A stretch of DNA of 64,000 bases from an uncultured Flavobacteriaceae bacterium (lineage in GTDB: Bacteria; Bacteroidota; Bacteroidia; Flavobacteriales; Flavobacteriaceae), in contig CAJPUR010000011.1 in assembly GCA_905381055.1 (NCBI GenBank), forward strand, positions 62,001 through 126,000. Reading direction: 5' to 3'. The position numbers were made by a program, and so were the translations under genes. The notes under the pieces are model-generated. The model had not been told where the DNA came from. It was given only the letters and a program-made list of their open reading frames with translations, and searched no databases. How positions within the stretch are numbered: position 1 is the stretch's first letter; the number at the start of each line of letters is the position of its first letter. This document shows positions 1-8,775 of the stretch, in pieces.

Positions 1-554
1 AATCATTAAAAAATTTGAAAACAGATTATATTGATTTACTTCTACTTCATAGACCTAGTCCGCTTTTAAACCCAGACGATATTGCTGAAGTTATCGAAAA
101 ATTTAAAAAAGAAGGTAAAGTTATATCATTTGGTGTTTCAAACTTCAATTCTAATCAAGTTGATCTTCTTTCAACTAAAAATTTAATTGAATGGAATCAA
201 ATTGAATGTTCTTTAACTGAACCTAAATACATGTTTGATGGATTATTAGATTATTCAATTAAAAATAAAATTAAAATAATGGCATGGTCACCATTGGGAT
301 CGTATTTTAAATTAAAAAACAAGGCTAATTACAGAATAAAAAAAACTTTACAACCTCTAATGGAAAAATATCAAGCGTCTGAAAGTCAAATTCTACTTGC
401 ATGGATAACTAAGCATCCAAGTAAAATTACACCTATTGTTGGGTCTACCTCAATTGAAAGATTAAAAAGCTCTGTCAATTCATTCAAAATAGAAATGTCT
501 ACTGAAGATTGGTTCTCGCTTTTAGAGGCTAGAAATGGATTTAAAATACCCTAA
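1..554 (+). CDS. Aldo/keto reductase, C-terminal part (5' end outside window)
   Basis: The reading frame is open from base 3 to the stop at 552-554, so the gene starts before the window. The first residues read SLKNLKTDYIDLLLLHRPSP, the usual strand and helix of the NADPH-dependent aldo/keto reductase barrel that precedes the catalytic region. Further on are GVSNFN (cofactor and strand 6 region), WSPLGS, and IVGSTSIERLKSS near the C-terminus, which in this family contacts the NADPH phosphate. The catalytic Asp, Tyr and Lys lie in the missing N-terminal half. The SDR gene starts two bases after the stop, so both oxidoreductases are probably co-transcribed. The substrate cannot be told. Confidence 0.9.
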   Translation, partial: SLKNLKTDYIDLLLLHRPSPLLNPDDIAEVIEKFKKEGKVISFGVSNFNSNQVDLLSTKNLIEWNQIECSLTEPKYMFDGLLDYSIKNKIKIMAWSPLGSYFKLKNKANYRIKKTLQPLMEKYQASESQILLAWITKHPSKITPIVGSTSIERLKSSVNSFKIEMSTEDWFSLLEARNGFKIP

Positions 555-556
555 TC

Positions 557-1321
557 ATGAAAAAAATAAATAATACTACTACTCTAATTACTGGAGCAAC
601 CAGTGGAATTGGATTTGCTACTGCAAAACTATTATCTCAAAATGGATCAAAATTGATTTTATGTGGTAGGAGGCACAAAATTTTAAATGAAATGAAAAAA
701 AAATTAAAAAATGTCATTTTCACCTTATGCTTTGATGTTTCAAATAAAGAAGAAGTCGAAAAAAGCTTAAACTCAATTCCTGATTCATGCAAGCCTATTG
801 ATTTCCTGATCAATAATGCTGGAAATGCTCATGGCTTAGATAACGTAATTAATGCCAAATTAAATGACTGGGATAAAATGATAGATACAAATCTCAAAGG
901 GTTAATTTACGTTACTAAGTTTCTGATTCCAAATTTTATAAAACAAAAAAAAGGTACAATTATCAATATTGGCTCTATAGCAGGTCTTGAAGTATACCCT
1001 AAAGGAAGTGTCTATTGTGCAAGTAAGCACGGTGTTGATGCCTTTTCAAAAGGTCTAAGAATTGATTTAAATTCGTTTGGAGTTAGAGTTGGAACTATAA
1101 ATCCAGGAATGGTTAATACTGAATTTTCTAAAATAAGATTTAAAGGTGACATAAAAAAAGCTAAAAAAGTATACGAAGGAATCATTCCCCTTGTTGCAAA
1201 AGACATAGCAAATGCAATATTATTCATGATTTCTGTTCCAGAACATGTAACAATAGCTGATCTTACAATTCTACCAACTGCACAAGCCAATAGCTCTATA
1301 GTTAATAGGAAAACAATATAA
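557..1321 (+). CDS. SDR family NAD(P)-dependent oxidoreductase (YdfG-like)
   Basis: A classical short-chain dehydrogenase of 254 residues, the normal family length. The cofactor motif TGATSGIG is at residues 12-19, NNAG at 86-89, and the catalytic set is Ser140, Tyr153 and Lys157 (YCASK). The sequence INPGMVNTEF near 181-190 is the usual segment after strand 6. The basic residues after strand 2 (CGRRH, 36-40) favour NADPH. The closest named relative by general look is YdfG, the NADP-dependent 3-hydroxy acid dehydrogenase that acts on serine and similar compounds; this specificity is inference. It follows the aldo/keto reductase with a 2-base gap and ends 3 bases from the convergent hflX gene. 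Confidence 0.9.
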   Translation: MKKINNTTTLITGATSGIGFATAKLLSQNGSKLILCGRRHKILNEMKKKLKNVIFTLCFDVSNKEEVEKSLNSIPDSCKPIDFLINNAGNAHGLDNVINAKLNDWDKMIDTNLKGLIYVTKFLIPNFIKQKKGTIINIGSIAGLEVYPKGSVYCASKHGVDAFSKGLRIDLNSFGVRVGTINPGMVNTEFSKIRFKGDIKKAKKVYEGIIPLVAKDIANAILFMISVPEHVTIADLTILPTAQANSSIVNRKTI

Positions 1322-1323
1322 AT

Positions 1324-2532
1324 TTATTCATGAAGTATTTCAGGATACAAATAATGATTATAAGGGAATCTATTTAAGTATAATCCCCTAATTTTTTCAT
1401 ATACTTTTTGCTTAAAATAAGGGATATTTTCCTTTGTTTTTGCTGATATAAATACGGTTTCTCCATTCATTCTTGACATCCAAGTCTTTTCCCATTCTTT
1501 TATTGAAAAATGAACAGAACTTCTTTTAACTATCAAATCAGTTTCATCTAAATTTTGAGGTCTATAAGAGTCTATTTTATTAAATATCATTATTAAAGGC
1601 TTATTTAAACAACCTATTTCCAACAAAATGTTATTAACAGAATCTATATGATCTTGAAAGTTTTTATGGGATATATCTACTACATGAATTAATAAATCAG
1701 CTTCTTTTACTTCATCAAGAGTACCCTTGAATGAGTCAATTAATTGAGTAGGAAGTTTCCTAATAAATCCAACAGTATCACTTAATAAAAAAGGTAAGTT
1801 CCCAATTACCACTTTTCTTACAGTTGTATCAAGGGTCGCAAATAATTTATTTTCTGCAAACACCTTACTCTTAGAAATTAAATTCATAAGTGTAGATTTT
1901 CCTACATTAGTATACCCAACTATAGAAACTCTAATTAATCTACCTCTATTTCCTCTTTGAGTTTTCATTTGCTTGTCAATCAATTTTATTTTATTTTTTA
2001 GTAACGAAATTTTATTTCTAACAATTCTTCTATCAGTTTCAATCTCTGTTTCCCCTGGACCACGCATACCAATTCCACCTTTTTGCCTTTCCAAATGAGT
2101 CCATAATCCCTTTAATCTTGGCAACAAGTACTCATATTGAGCTAATTCAACTTGAGTTCTGGAATAACTGCTTCTGGCTCTTTGTGAAAATATATCTAAT
2201 ATTAAAGCAGTTCTATCCATTATTTTACATTTCAATATTTCTTCAATATTTCTTTGCTGAGTCGGAGTTAATTCGTCATCAAAGATCACACAACTAATTT
2301 CATTTCCAAGAGTATATTTTTTTATTTCAATTAATTTTCCACTTCCAATAAATGTCTTTGTGTTTGGAACATCAATTTTTTGTTTAAATTGTTTAATTAC
2401 TTTTCCCCCAGCAGTGTAAGTAAGAAAATTTAATTCGGCTAAATATTCATTTAATTTATCCTCCGATTGATTTGAATTAATAATTCCTACCAAGATTGTT
2501 CTCTCGAAAGTAGTTAACTTATTGTCAATCAT
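1324..2532 (-). CDS. hflX: Ribosome-associated GTPase HflX
   Basis: A full-length HflX (402 residues), a GTPase that binds the 50S subunit and splits stalled ribosomes under stress. The N-terminal HflX domain holds the glycine-rich GGIGMRGPGETEIETDRR segment at 152-169, a family signature, followed by a basic coiled linker. The G domain has the P-loop GYTNVGKST at 206-214, DTVGF at 252-256 and NKID at 318-321. It starts 5 bases after the stop of the lpxH-like gene, so the two probably share a transcript. Nothing unusual is seen. Confidence 0.96.
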   Translation of the reverse strand: MIDNKLTTFERTILVGIINSNQSEDKLNEYLAELNFLTYTAGGKVIKQFKQKIDVPNTKTFIGSGKLIEIKKYTLGNEISCVIFDDELTPTQQRNIEEILKCKIMDRTALILDIFSQRARSSYSRTQVELAQYEYLLPRLKGLWTHLERQKGGIGMRGPGETEIETDRRIVRNKISLLKNKIKLIDKQMKTQRGNRGRLIRVSIVGYTNVGKSTLMNLISKSKVFAENKLFATLDTTVRKVVIGNLPFLLSDTVGFIRKLPTQLIDSFKGTLDEVKEADLLIHVVDISHKNFQDHIDSVNNILLEIGCLNKPLIMIFNKIDSYRPQNLDETDLIVKRSSVHFSIKEWEKTWMSRMNGETVFISAKTKENIPYFKQKVYEKIRGLYLNRFPYNHYLYPEILHE

Positions 2533-2537
2533 CCATT

Positions 2538-3299
2538 TTAATAATTAAACTTTTTGAGTTCTAATTTTTTCCCATCAAAAATAGCATAACTGAAATGTTT
2601 AATCCAATCACCAAGATTAATATATTTTGAATTTGATGATAAATCAATGTCTAATGGTAAATGTCTATGACCAAATATGAAGAAATTAATGTTTTCATGT
2701 TTTAATTTTTTTTTACAATACTGGATTAACCATTCATTATCCTCTCCTAAAAAATCTGAAACCTCATCTCCTGACAATAACTTACTTTTTTGAGAAAAAT
2801 ATCTTCCTAATTTAATTGCTATATCTGGATGAATAATCCTAAATAGGAATTGGATTACTGAATTTGTGAAAATTTTTTTTAAGATTTTGTATCCTCTATC
2901 GCTTGGTCCTAAACCATCCCCATGACCTACATAAAAAAGATTATTATTAAAGTTGAATTGTGTAGATTTTTTAAAAACTTTAATTCCTAATTCTTGCTGA
3001 AAATAATCCTTAATCCATAAGTCATGATTTCCTACAAAAAAATTAATTTGAATTCCACTGTCAGATATTTCAGCTAATTTTCCAAAAACCCTAATAAATC
3101 CCTTTGGCACAACCTCATCATACTCAACCCAAAAATCAAAAAGATCTCCCAATAAAAATATTTCACAAGCATCTTTTTTAATTTCATCTAGCCATCTGAC
3201 AAAAATTTTTTCTCTTTCTAAACTTTTTTCTCTGCTTGGAGCTCCAAGATGATTATCAGAGGCAAAATATATTTTTTTACCTTTTTTTAATTCCATCAA
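2538..3299 (-). CDS. lpxH: UDP-2,3-diacylglucosamine diphosphatase, LpxH-type metallophosphoesterase
   Basis: A calcineurin-like phosphoesterase of 253 residues. The metal-binding motifs are in order: DNH at 15-17, GDLFDFW at 51-57, GNHD at 90-93, GHGDG at 125-129 and GHRH at 210-213. The GDLFDFW and GHRH motifs are those of LpxH, which cuts UDP-diacylglucosamine to lipid X and UMP in lipid A synthesis at the cytoplasmic face of the inner membrane. The start could be Met2, one codon later. The gene lies between metB and hflX, with a 30-base gap to the former. Assignment to LpxH rather than a looser paralogue is likely but not certain. Confidence 0.85.
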   Translation of the reverse strand: MMELKKGKKIYFASDNHLGAPSREKSLEREKIFVRWLDEIKKDACEIFLLGDLFDFWVEYDEVVPKGFIRVFGKLAEISDSGIQINFFVGNHDLWIKDYFQQELGIKVFKKSTQFNFNNNLFYVGHGDGLGPSDRGYKILKKIFTNSVIQFLFRIIHPDIAIKLGRYFSQKSKLLSGDEVSDFLGEDNEWLIQYCKKKLKHENINFFIFGHRHLPLDIDLSSNSKYINLGDWIKHFSYAIFDGKKLELKKFNY

Positions 3300-3329
3300 A
3301 ATAACTTGATTAAATAAACATATTAACCA

Positions 3330-4481
3330 TTAATCTATTGCTTGTGATAAATCCTCAATAAGATCTCTATAATCTTCTAAGCCAACACTTAATCTAATTA
3401 GAGAATCTACAACACCACTTTTTTCTCTTTCTTCTTTTGGTATAGATGCATGAGTCATGCTAGCTGGGTGACCTACAAGACTTTCAACGCCTCCCAATGA
3501 TTCAGCAATTGTAAAAATCTTTAATTTTTTCATGATTTGAACAGATGAAGAGAAATCAGAACCTTTAGGTATAAATGATATCATTCCACCAAAATCATTC
3601 ATTTGTTTTTTAGCAATTTTATGGCTGGGATGATTTTCAAGACCTGGCCAAAAAACTGTTTTAATTTTAGAATTACTCTCTAAAAATTCAGCTACTTTTT
3701 TTGCATTTTCCGAATGTCTTTGCATTCTTAAATGTAAAGTTTTTATTCCTCGGAGAGTTAAAAAACTGTCCATTGGGCCGCACACTGCTCCGCTAGCATT
3801 TTGAATAAAATATAACTTTTCAGCTAATACTTTATCATTTAAAGCTATTGTTCCTAAAATTACATCACTGTGTCCAGCAAGATATTTAGTTGCAGAATGC
3901 ATAACTATATCTGCCCCTAAGTTTAATGGTTGTTGTAAATAAGGAGATGCAAAAGTATTATCTACTGCTAAAAGTATTTTATACTCTTTAGCTAATTTTG
4001 AAATTTTCTTTATGTCTATTACATTCATCATTGGATTTGTAGGAGTTTCAACCCAAAAGAGTTTTGTTTTATTGTTTACATGTTTTGATAAAAAATCAAA
4101 ATTCCCCATGCCAACAAAATGAAATTTTATCCCAAAATTTTCAAAAATTTTAGTAAATAATCTGTAAGAACCCCCATAAAGGTCATTTGTTGAAATTACT
4201 TCATCACCTGGCTTAAGTAATTTAATTATTGCATCAATTGCTGCCAACCCAGAGCCAAAAGCAAGACCGTATTTAGCATTTTCAATACTTGCTATTGAAT
4301 TTTCCAATGCTTCCCTTGTTGGATTATGAGTTCTACTGTATTCAAATCCTTTGTGTACCCCTGGAGAAGTTTGAGAATAAGTCGATGTCTGATATATTGG
4401 AGGCATTACTGCCCCATAAGCTGGATCTATTTTTTGTCCACCATGAATTGCAGCGGAATTAAATCGAAGTTTTTTATTCAT
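3330..4481 (-). CDS. metB: Trans-sulfuration PLP enzyme, cystathionine gamma-synthase type
   Basis: A Cys/Met metabolism PLP-dependent enzyme of 383 residues. The phosphate-binding YSRTHNPT is at 48-55, the cofactor-ring Asp is in DNTF at 174-177, and the Schiff-base Lys is in SATKYLAGHSD (Lys199). The C-terminal SLGGVESLVGHPASMTH is the standard substrate-binding segment. In this family, cystathionine gamma-synthase and gamma-lyase look alike; the synthase (O-acyl-homoserine plus cysteine to cystathionine, methionine pathway) is my first choice, and the lyase is the alternative. A promoter with TACCTTTG lies just upstream. The leader is short and holds no SAM riboswitch that I can see. Confidence 0.9.
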   Translation of the reverse strand: MNKKLRFNSAAIHGGQKIDPAYGAVMPPIYQTSTYSQTSPGVHKGFEYSRTHNPTREALENSIASIENAKYGLAFGSGLAAIDAIIKLLKPGDEVISTNDLYGGSYRLFTKIFENFGIKFHFVGMGNFDFLSKHVNNKTKLFWVETPTNPMMNVIDIKKISKLAKEYKILLAVDNTFASPYLQQPLNLGADIVMHSATKYLAGHSDVILGTIALNDKVLAEKLYFIQNASGAVCGPMDSFLTLRGIKTLHLRMQRHSENAKKVAEFLESNSKIKTVFWPGLENHPSHKIAKKQMNDFGGMISFIPKGSDFSSSVQIMKKLKIFTIAESLGGVESLVGHPASMTHASIPKEEREKSGVVDSLIRLSVGLEDYRDLIEDLSQAID

Positions 4482-4500
4482 ATTTTTTTTTAATCACCTA

Positions 4501-4530
4501 CAAAGGTAAAATATTAGGTTGATTTTACAG
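4501..4530 (-). promoter_or_regulatory. Putative promoter of metB
   Basis: Read on the minus strand, a perfect Bacteroidetes -7 box (TACCTTTG, 4508-4501) lies 20 bases upstream of the metB start codon. A weak -33 element CTG is at 4530-4528, with a 19-base spacer. Transcription would start close to 4494, leaving only a very short leader. Confidence 0.5.
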
Positions 4531-4574
4531 CCTTATTATTTTTTTTCATAAAATGATAGTAATTTGTAAAAAAT

Positions 4575-4931
4575 ATGGAGAATACTATTTTTTATCTAAG
4601 TTCTTGTAATACTTGTATAAAAATCTTAAATGATTTAAAACGGATTAACTCATTTAAAAAAGTTGACATAAAAATAAATCCTTTAAATGAAATTCAGTTA
4701 AATAAATTATTTAAATATTCAAAAAGTTTTGAAAAATTATTTAATAAAAGATGTCAACTGATCAAAAAAATGGATTTAGATATTAAAATTTTAAAAGAAA
4801 ATGATTATAAAAATTTAATATTAAGTCACTACACTTTTTTAAAAAGACCTGTGATACTTTTTAATTACAATTTGTTTATTGGAAATAATAAAGAGACTTT
4901 AGCTGAGCTAAATAAAGCTTTGAATGAATAA
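4575..4931 (+). CDS. ArsC/Spx-like thioredoxin-fold protein
   Basis: A small (118 residue) protein of the arsenate reductase/Spx fold. The N-terminal strand is followed by CNTC (residues 11-14), in which the first Cys corresponds to the ArsC catalytic Cys. A later LKRPVILFNY matches the conserved Arg-Pro strand of the family. There is no arsenic-resistance neighbour (no arsB, no ArsR), so a true arsenate reductase role is not supported by context. It overlaps the start of the EamA permease by 8 bases, which indicates one operon. The function is unknown to me beyond the family. Confidence 0.75.
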   Translation: MENTIFYLSSCNTCIKILNDLKRINSFKKVDIKINPLNEIQLNKLFKYSKSFEKLFNKRCQLIKKMDLDIKILKENDYKNLILSHYTFLKRPVILFNYNLFIGNNKETLAELNKALNE

Positions 4932-5826
4932 AAAAAATATTGCTCTTTTTTGTGCTTTTACTGCAACTACTATTTACGGACTTAATCATACAATTGCCAA
5001 AGAAATTATGCCAAAATATATAGAGGCATTTGGACTTGTTCAATTGAGACTTTTAGGGGCTGGACTAGTTTTTTGGATTTTTAGTTTGTTCATTCCTAAT
5101 GAGAGAATTCAAAAAAATGATTTTAAAAGAATTATTCTTGCATCTTTTTTTGGAATGAGCTTTAATATGCTAATGTTTATTAAAGGCTTAAGCCTTTCAA
5201 CACCTATTAACAGTGGAATTCTTGTAACTTTAACTCCTGTAATAATTTTAGTTTTATCTGCAATTTTGCTAAACGAAAAAATAACAATTTTAAAATTTTG
5301 TGGAATTGTTTTGGGTTTTTCTGGATCCATTATTTTAATTTTTAACGGTGGAGAATTTATAAAAAATGCACCTAATGTAGCATTAGGTAACTTCATGCTT
5401 TTGGTTAATTCAATTAGCTACGGGACCTACCTAGTAATAATTAAGCCTTTAATTATTAAGTATAACATAATAACTTTAATGAAATGGATGTTTCTAATAG
5501 GTTTCGTTATTAGTATACCATTTACATTATCAGAATTTTCATCAGTTAATTGGAAATCATTACCATTTAATGCTATTTGGAGAATGGTTTTTGTGGTATT
5601 GGGAACGACTTTTTTAACTTACCTATTAAATAGCTTTGCTTTAAAAAATATTCAGCCAACCACTATTGGAGTTTTTGTTTATTTACAACCTATAATAGCA
5701 ATATTTTATTCATCAATAACTGGTAATGATAAATTAGATATAACTAAAATTTTAGCTTCCATTTTAGTTTTCAGCGGTATATACCTGGTAACAAAAAAAT
5801 CCAGTAAGTTAAATCTTAAAAGATAA
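4924..5826 (+). CDS. DMT superfamily permease, EamA family
   Basis: A 300-residue inner-membrane protein with about ten hydrophobic segments arranged as two EamA repeats: the first begins at CAFTATTIYGLNHTIAKE and the second at VALGNFMLLVNSISYGTYL. The GVFVYLQPIIA segment in the second repeat is a typical EamA landmark. Family members export or exchange small metabolites such as amino acids or nucleobases; the substrate here is unknown. The start overlaps the previous gene by 8 bases. Confidence 0.9.
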   Translation: MNKKNIALFCAFTATTIYGLNHTIAKEIMPKYIEAFGLVQLRLLGAGLVFWIFSLFIPNERIQKNDFKRIILASFFGMSFNMLMFIKGLSLSTPINSGILVTLTPVIILVLSAILLNEKITILKFCGIVLGFSGSIILIFNGGEFIKNAPNVALGNFMLLVNSISYGTYLVIIKPLIIKYNIITLMKWMFLIGFVISIPFTLSEFSSVNWKSLPFNAIWRMVFVVLGTTFLTYLLNSFALKNIQPTTIGVFVYLQPIIAIFYSSITGNDKLDITKILASILVFSGIYLVTKKSSKLNLKR

Positions 5827-5938
5827 TTCATGTAAAATATTAAAGATTTAAAAATGTTTATTAAAATACTGAGGAATTGTTTGAAAAATAAAATAAAAAA
5901 TCTTACTTTTCAGTTCATTTATAACTTTTTTTATTTAA

Positions 5939-6391
5939 ATGAATAATATAATTTTTATGAAATACTTGAGCATCTTTTTTGTTTCCCTACTATTACTTTC
6001 TTGTGGTGAAAATAAAACCGATAAAAAAAATACAAATTTAGACAAAGAATTTGGAGTTGATTTTAGCAACAAAGGAATTGGTCCTATTAAAGAATTAAAA
6101 TTTGATGAAATTGATGAAGAACTAGTTCAAAAAGGAGCTGCTGCTTACAGATCTAAATGCACTGCCTGCCATGCGATTGATAAAAAACTAATTGGACCTG
6201 CTCTAAAGGGGATATATAAAAGAAGAAGCCCAGAATGGGTTGTTAATCTTCTATTGAACCCAACTGAAATGCTAAAGAAAGATCCTATCGCAATGGCTTT
6301 ACTTAAAGAGTATAACAATATTATGATGTTAAATCAAAATCTATCTGAAGACGAAGCTCTTGCAATTGCAGAATTTATGAGAACACTTTAG
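5939..6391 (+). CDS. Lipoprotein c-type cytochrome, probable electron acceptor of the sugar dehydrogenase
   Basis: This protein has 150 residues with a lipoprotein signal: a hydrophobic stretch ends in LLSC with the lipid-modified Cys at residue 22. A start at Met7 (base 5957) would give a cleaner signal peptide. One heme-binding motif, CTACH, is at 74-78, preceded by the helix GAAAYRSK and followed by KLIGPALKGIYKRRSPEW, as in small class I cytochromes c. Met111 or the Met pair near 129-130 could be the distal ligand. The gene is convergent with the dehydrogenase subunits, ending 50 bases from the small subunit gene. A periplasmic electron carrier for that enzyme is inference from position and from the three-part organisation of known FAD sugar dehydrogenases. 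Confidence 0.88.
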   Translation: MNNIIFMKYLSIFFVSLLLLSCGENKTDKKNTNLDKEFGVDFSNKGIGPIKELKFDEIDEELVQKGAAAYRSKCTACHAIDKKLIGPALKGIYKRRSPEWVVNLLLNPTEMLKKDPIAMALLKEYNNIMMLNQNLSEDEALAIAEFMRTL

Positions 6392-6441
6392 TTAATTCAA
6401 TAAACTAAATATCTTATCCATATTTATTTTAAAAAATTATT

Positions 6442-7047
6442 TTACAAAGACCATGCCCTCCCACCAGTAGCTTCAAGAAGATCAACACAACCCACTTGTC
6501 TTCCTGGAATTGGAGAATATGCCATAACATTTTCACCTATAAACTCAGACATTTTAAATGCTCTAACTCCGCCTGATCTGAGTGTAGTTAAAAATTGGTA
6601 ATTTAAGCTATCTGATGATGATCCTGTTTGCCAATTTTCAACTTTAGACTTATCTGCTTTCAAATAATAAGCTAATCTTGACTCAATATCGTCAGAACTA
6701 AGAGATGAGACACTAGCTTTTCCAGATGAATTTAAAGTTGTTGAAATATATTCTTTTATTAATTTTTTCAGATGTAACCGTTCATTTTCTCCAGAGACAT
6801 TTTTTGCATATCCATCAAGAAATTGAGCTAAATTTAGATCTGTTGCTCCCGGAATTTCAGGTGTGGGAGGAAGAATCACCTCTAAAGTTTTAGTTATAAT
6901 ATCAGCTTCCTCATTAGAATAAAATTCTGGTACCCAAGAAAGTTTAGATCCCCCAGAACAACTTTGAAGTAGACCTGCTATTGAGGGGGTCAATGCAAAT
7001 GTTCCAATAGTTAAACCCATATTTTTTAATGCCTCTCTTCTTTCCAT
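6442..7047 (-). CDS. Gluconate 2-dehydrogenase subunit 3-like small subunit with Tat signal
   Basis: A 201-residue protein of the Gluconate_2-dh3 family. The N-terminus has a twin-arginine signal (ERREALKNMGL, residues 2-12), a hydrophobic core, and LLQSC at 26-30, which may be a lipobox. The mature part has EADIITKTLEVILPPTPEIPGA and the family-typical LNYQFLTTLRSGGVRAF. In known complexes (gluconate, fructose and glucoside/lactose dehydrogenases) this small subunit carries the Tat signal and takes the folded FAD subunit through the membrane. The FAD gene lies 12 bases upstream on the same strand, so the two are one transcript. Confidence in the family is high; the substrate is inferred from the locus. 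Confidence 0.9.
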   Translation of the reverse strand: MERREALKNMGLTIGTFALTPSIAGLLQSCSGGSKLSWVPEFYSNEEADIITKTLEVILPPTPEIPGATDLNLAQFLDGYAKNVSGENERLHLKKLIKEYISTTLNSSGKASVSSLSSDDIESRLAYYLKADKSKVENWQTGSSSDSLNYQFLTTLRSGGVRAFKMSEFIGENVMAYSPIPGRQVGCVDLLEATGGRAWSL

Positions 7048-7059
7048 AATTAAAATATT

Positions 7060-8775
7060 TTATAAATTCATTTTTTTAAGTTCTTTTACAGCAAAATTTG
7101 CAGCCCTAGCAGTTAAAGCCATGTAAGTAAGTGATGGATTTTGATTACCTCCAGAGGTCATTGCAGACCCATCAGTAACAAAAACATTAGAAACATTGTG
7201 TAGCTGATTATTTTTGTTTAAAACTGAGGTTTTTGGATCACGACCCATTCTAGCTGTACCCATTTCGTGAATACCCAAACCAAATCCGTATGTATTATCA
7301 AATGAGTTAATATTTTTAAAACCAGCTTTTTCTAGCATTTCAACAGCTTGCTGTTTCATGTCTTTTCGCATATTCAATTCATTTTCTCTAATTGAGGCAT
7401 CAAATGTTACTGTAGGTAGTCCCCAAGAATCTAATTTATTGTAATCAAGACTCATCTTATTATCATGATAAGGTAGAATTTCACCAAAACCACCAATCCC
7501 AAATGTCCAGCTTCCAGGATTTAAAACTGATTCTTTAAATTCTGGACCGTAAGAGGCTAATTCTTTCACAGAATCATACCAATTAGATCCTCTAGAACCT
7601 CCTCCCTGGTAACCATATCCTCTTAAGAAATCTTTCTGATTAGTTTTGCCTCCAATATTTCTAAATCGAGGAATATAAATTCCATTAGGTCTTCGTCCAA
7701 TGTAATACTTATCTTCAAATCCTTCAACTGAGGCAGAGGCCCCAACTCCTAAATGGTGGTCCATAATATTGTGCCCTAATTCACCTGACTCATTTCCCAA
7801 TCCATCAGGGAAAACTTCTGACTTTGATTGCATTAAAATTGAAGTAGATCCGACTGTTGAAGCACAAAGAAAAATAACTTTAGCTTTAAAATTAATTACA
7901 TCCTTAGTTTCATGATCCACTACTCTAACTCCAGTTGCTTTTTTAGAATCTTTATCATATAAAACTTCACTTACAATTGAATTTGGTCTAAGTGTCATAT
8001 TACCGGTTGCTTCTGCCATAGGAAGAGTTGAAGAAAGACTGCTAAAATATGCTCCAAAAGGACATCCTCGTGCACACCTATTTCTAAATTGACAATTAAC
8101 TCTCCCATCACCTGGCTTGGTACCTTCGGTAACATGAGCAGTTCTTCCAATTGTTAAAAGTCTATCATTATAGTTTTCAGCTAAAGATTTTTTTAAATGT
8201 TCTTCAACACAAGTTAGTTCCATAGGCTTTAAAAACTCACTATCAGGTAATTGTGGAAGACCTAGAGCTTCTCCACTAATCCCCACATGTTTTTCAACGT
8301 ATGAGTACCAAGGAGCTAAATCCTTATATCTAATAGGCCAATCGACTGCAATACCATCCATTAGATTGGCTTTAAAATCAAAATCACTTAACCTGTAACT
8401 TTGTCTTCCCCAAGTTAAAGATCTACCACCAACATGATAACCTCTACACCAATCAAATCTTTTTGTCTCATTATAAGGGTGTTCAATATCATTTACAAAA
8501 AAATGTTTACCAGATTCTCTTGTTGTGTAATTAGTTCTACTTTGTTTTGGTTGTTTTGTTAATGTGTCTTGCGTAATAACATCACCATTTTTAAAATCCC
8601 AAGGATCCATATTCATAGTTGGGTAATCCTCTCTATGATTAATTTTTCTTCCTCTCTCTAAAACAAGAGTTTTCAATCCTTTTTCAGATAATTCCTTTGC
8701 TGCCCATCCTCCACTAATACCAGTTCCAACAACAATAGCATCAAACTCAGTAATATTATCATTATTCATAATCAA
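7060..8775 (-). CDS. GMC family FAD-dependent sugar dehydrogenase, large subunit
   Basis: This is a GMC oxidoreductase of 571 residues. The FAD dinucleotide motif is GTGISGG at 17-23, and WCRGYHVGGRSLTWGRQSYR at 109-128 is the GMC signature around the flavin. The active-site pair is His503 (IHEMGTARMG) and Asn545 (GGNQNPSLT). Cys228, Cys234 and Cys238 form a cluster (C-x5-C-x3-CP) like the one that holds an iron-sulfur centre in cytochrome-linked FAD glucose dehydrogenase. There is no signal peptide, so export probably depends on the Tat signal of the next gene product. Family relatives oxidise sugars; with a DUF1080 gene nearby, oxidation of a glycoside at C3 is the best guess. Met3 is an alternative start. 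Confidence 0.93.
   Translation of the reverse strand: MIMNNDNITEFDAIVVGTGISGGWAAKELSEKGLKTLVLERGRKINHREDYPTMNMDPWDFKNGDVITQDTLTKQPKQSRTNYTTRESGKHFFVNDIEHPYNETKRFDWCRGYHVGGRSLTWGRQSYRLSDFDFKANLMDGIAVDWPIRYKDLAPWYSYVEKHVGISGEALGLPQLPDSEFLKPMELTCVEEHLKKSLAENYNDRLLTIGRTAHVTEGTKPGDGRVNCQFRNRCARGCPFGAYFSSLSSTLPMAEATGNMTLRPNSIVSEVLYDKDSKKATGVRVVDHETKDVINFKAKVIFLCASTVGSTSILMQSKSEVFPDGLGNESGELGHNIMDHHLGVGASASVEGFEDKYYIGRRPNGIYIPRFRNIGGKTNQKDFLRGYGYQGGGSRGSNWYDSVKELASYGPEFKESVLNPGSWTFGIGGFGEILPYHDNKMSLDYNKLDSWGLPTVTFDASIRENELNMRKDMKQQAVEMLEKAGFKNINSFDNTYGFGLGIHEMGTARMGRDPKTSVLNKNNQLHNVSNVFVTDGSAMTSGGNQNPSLTYMALTARAANFAVKELKKMNL

Noticed and set aside
1012-1290. A 92-residue open frame on the minus strand opposite the SDR gene
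   Set aside because: The SDR motifs on the other strand are unmistakable, and there is no promoter or homologous motif for this one.
4482-4500. SAM riboswitch in front of metB
   Set aside because: The predicted leader after the -7 box is too short to fold an aptamer.
4575-4931. Arsenate resistance gene
   Set aside because: The fold and the CNTC motif fit ArsC/Spx, but no arsenic genes are nearby and ArsC-like proteins are common without such a role.
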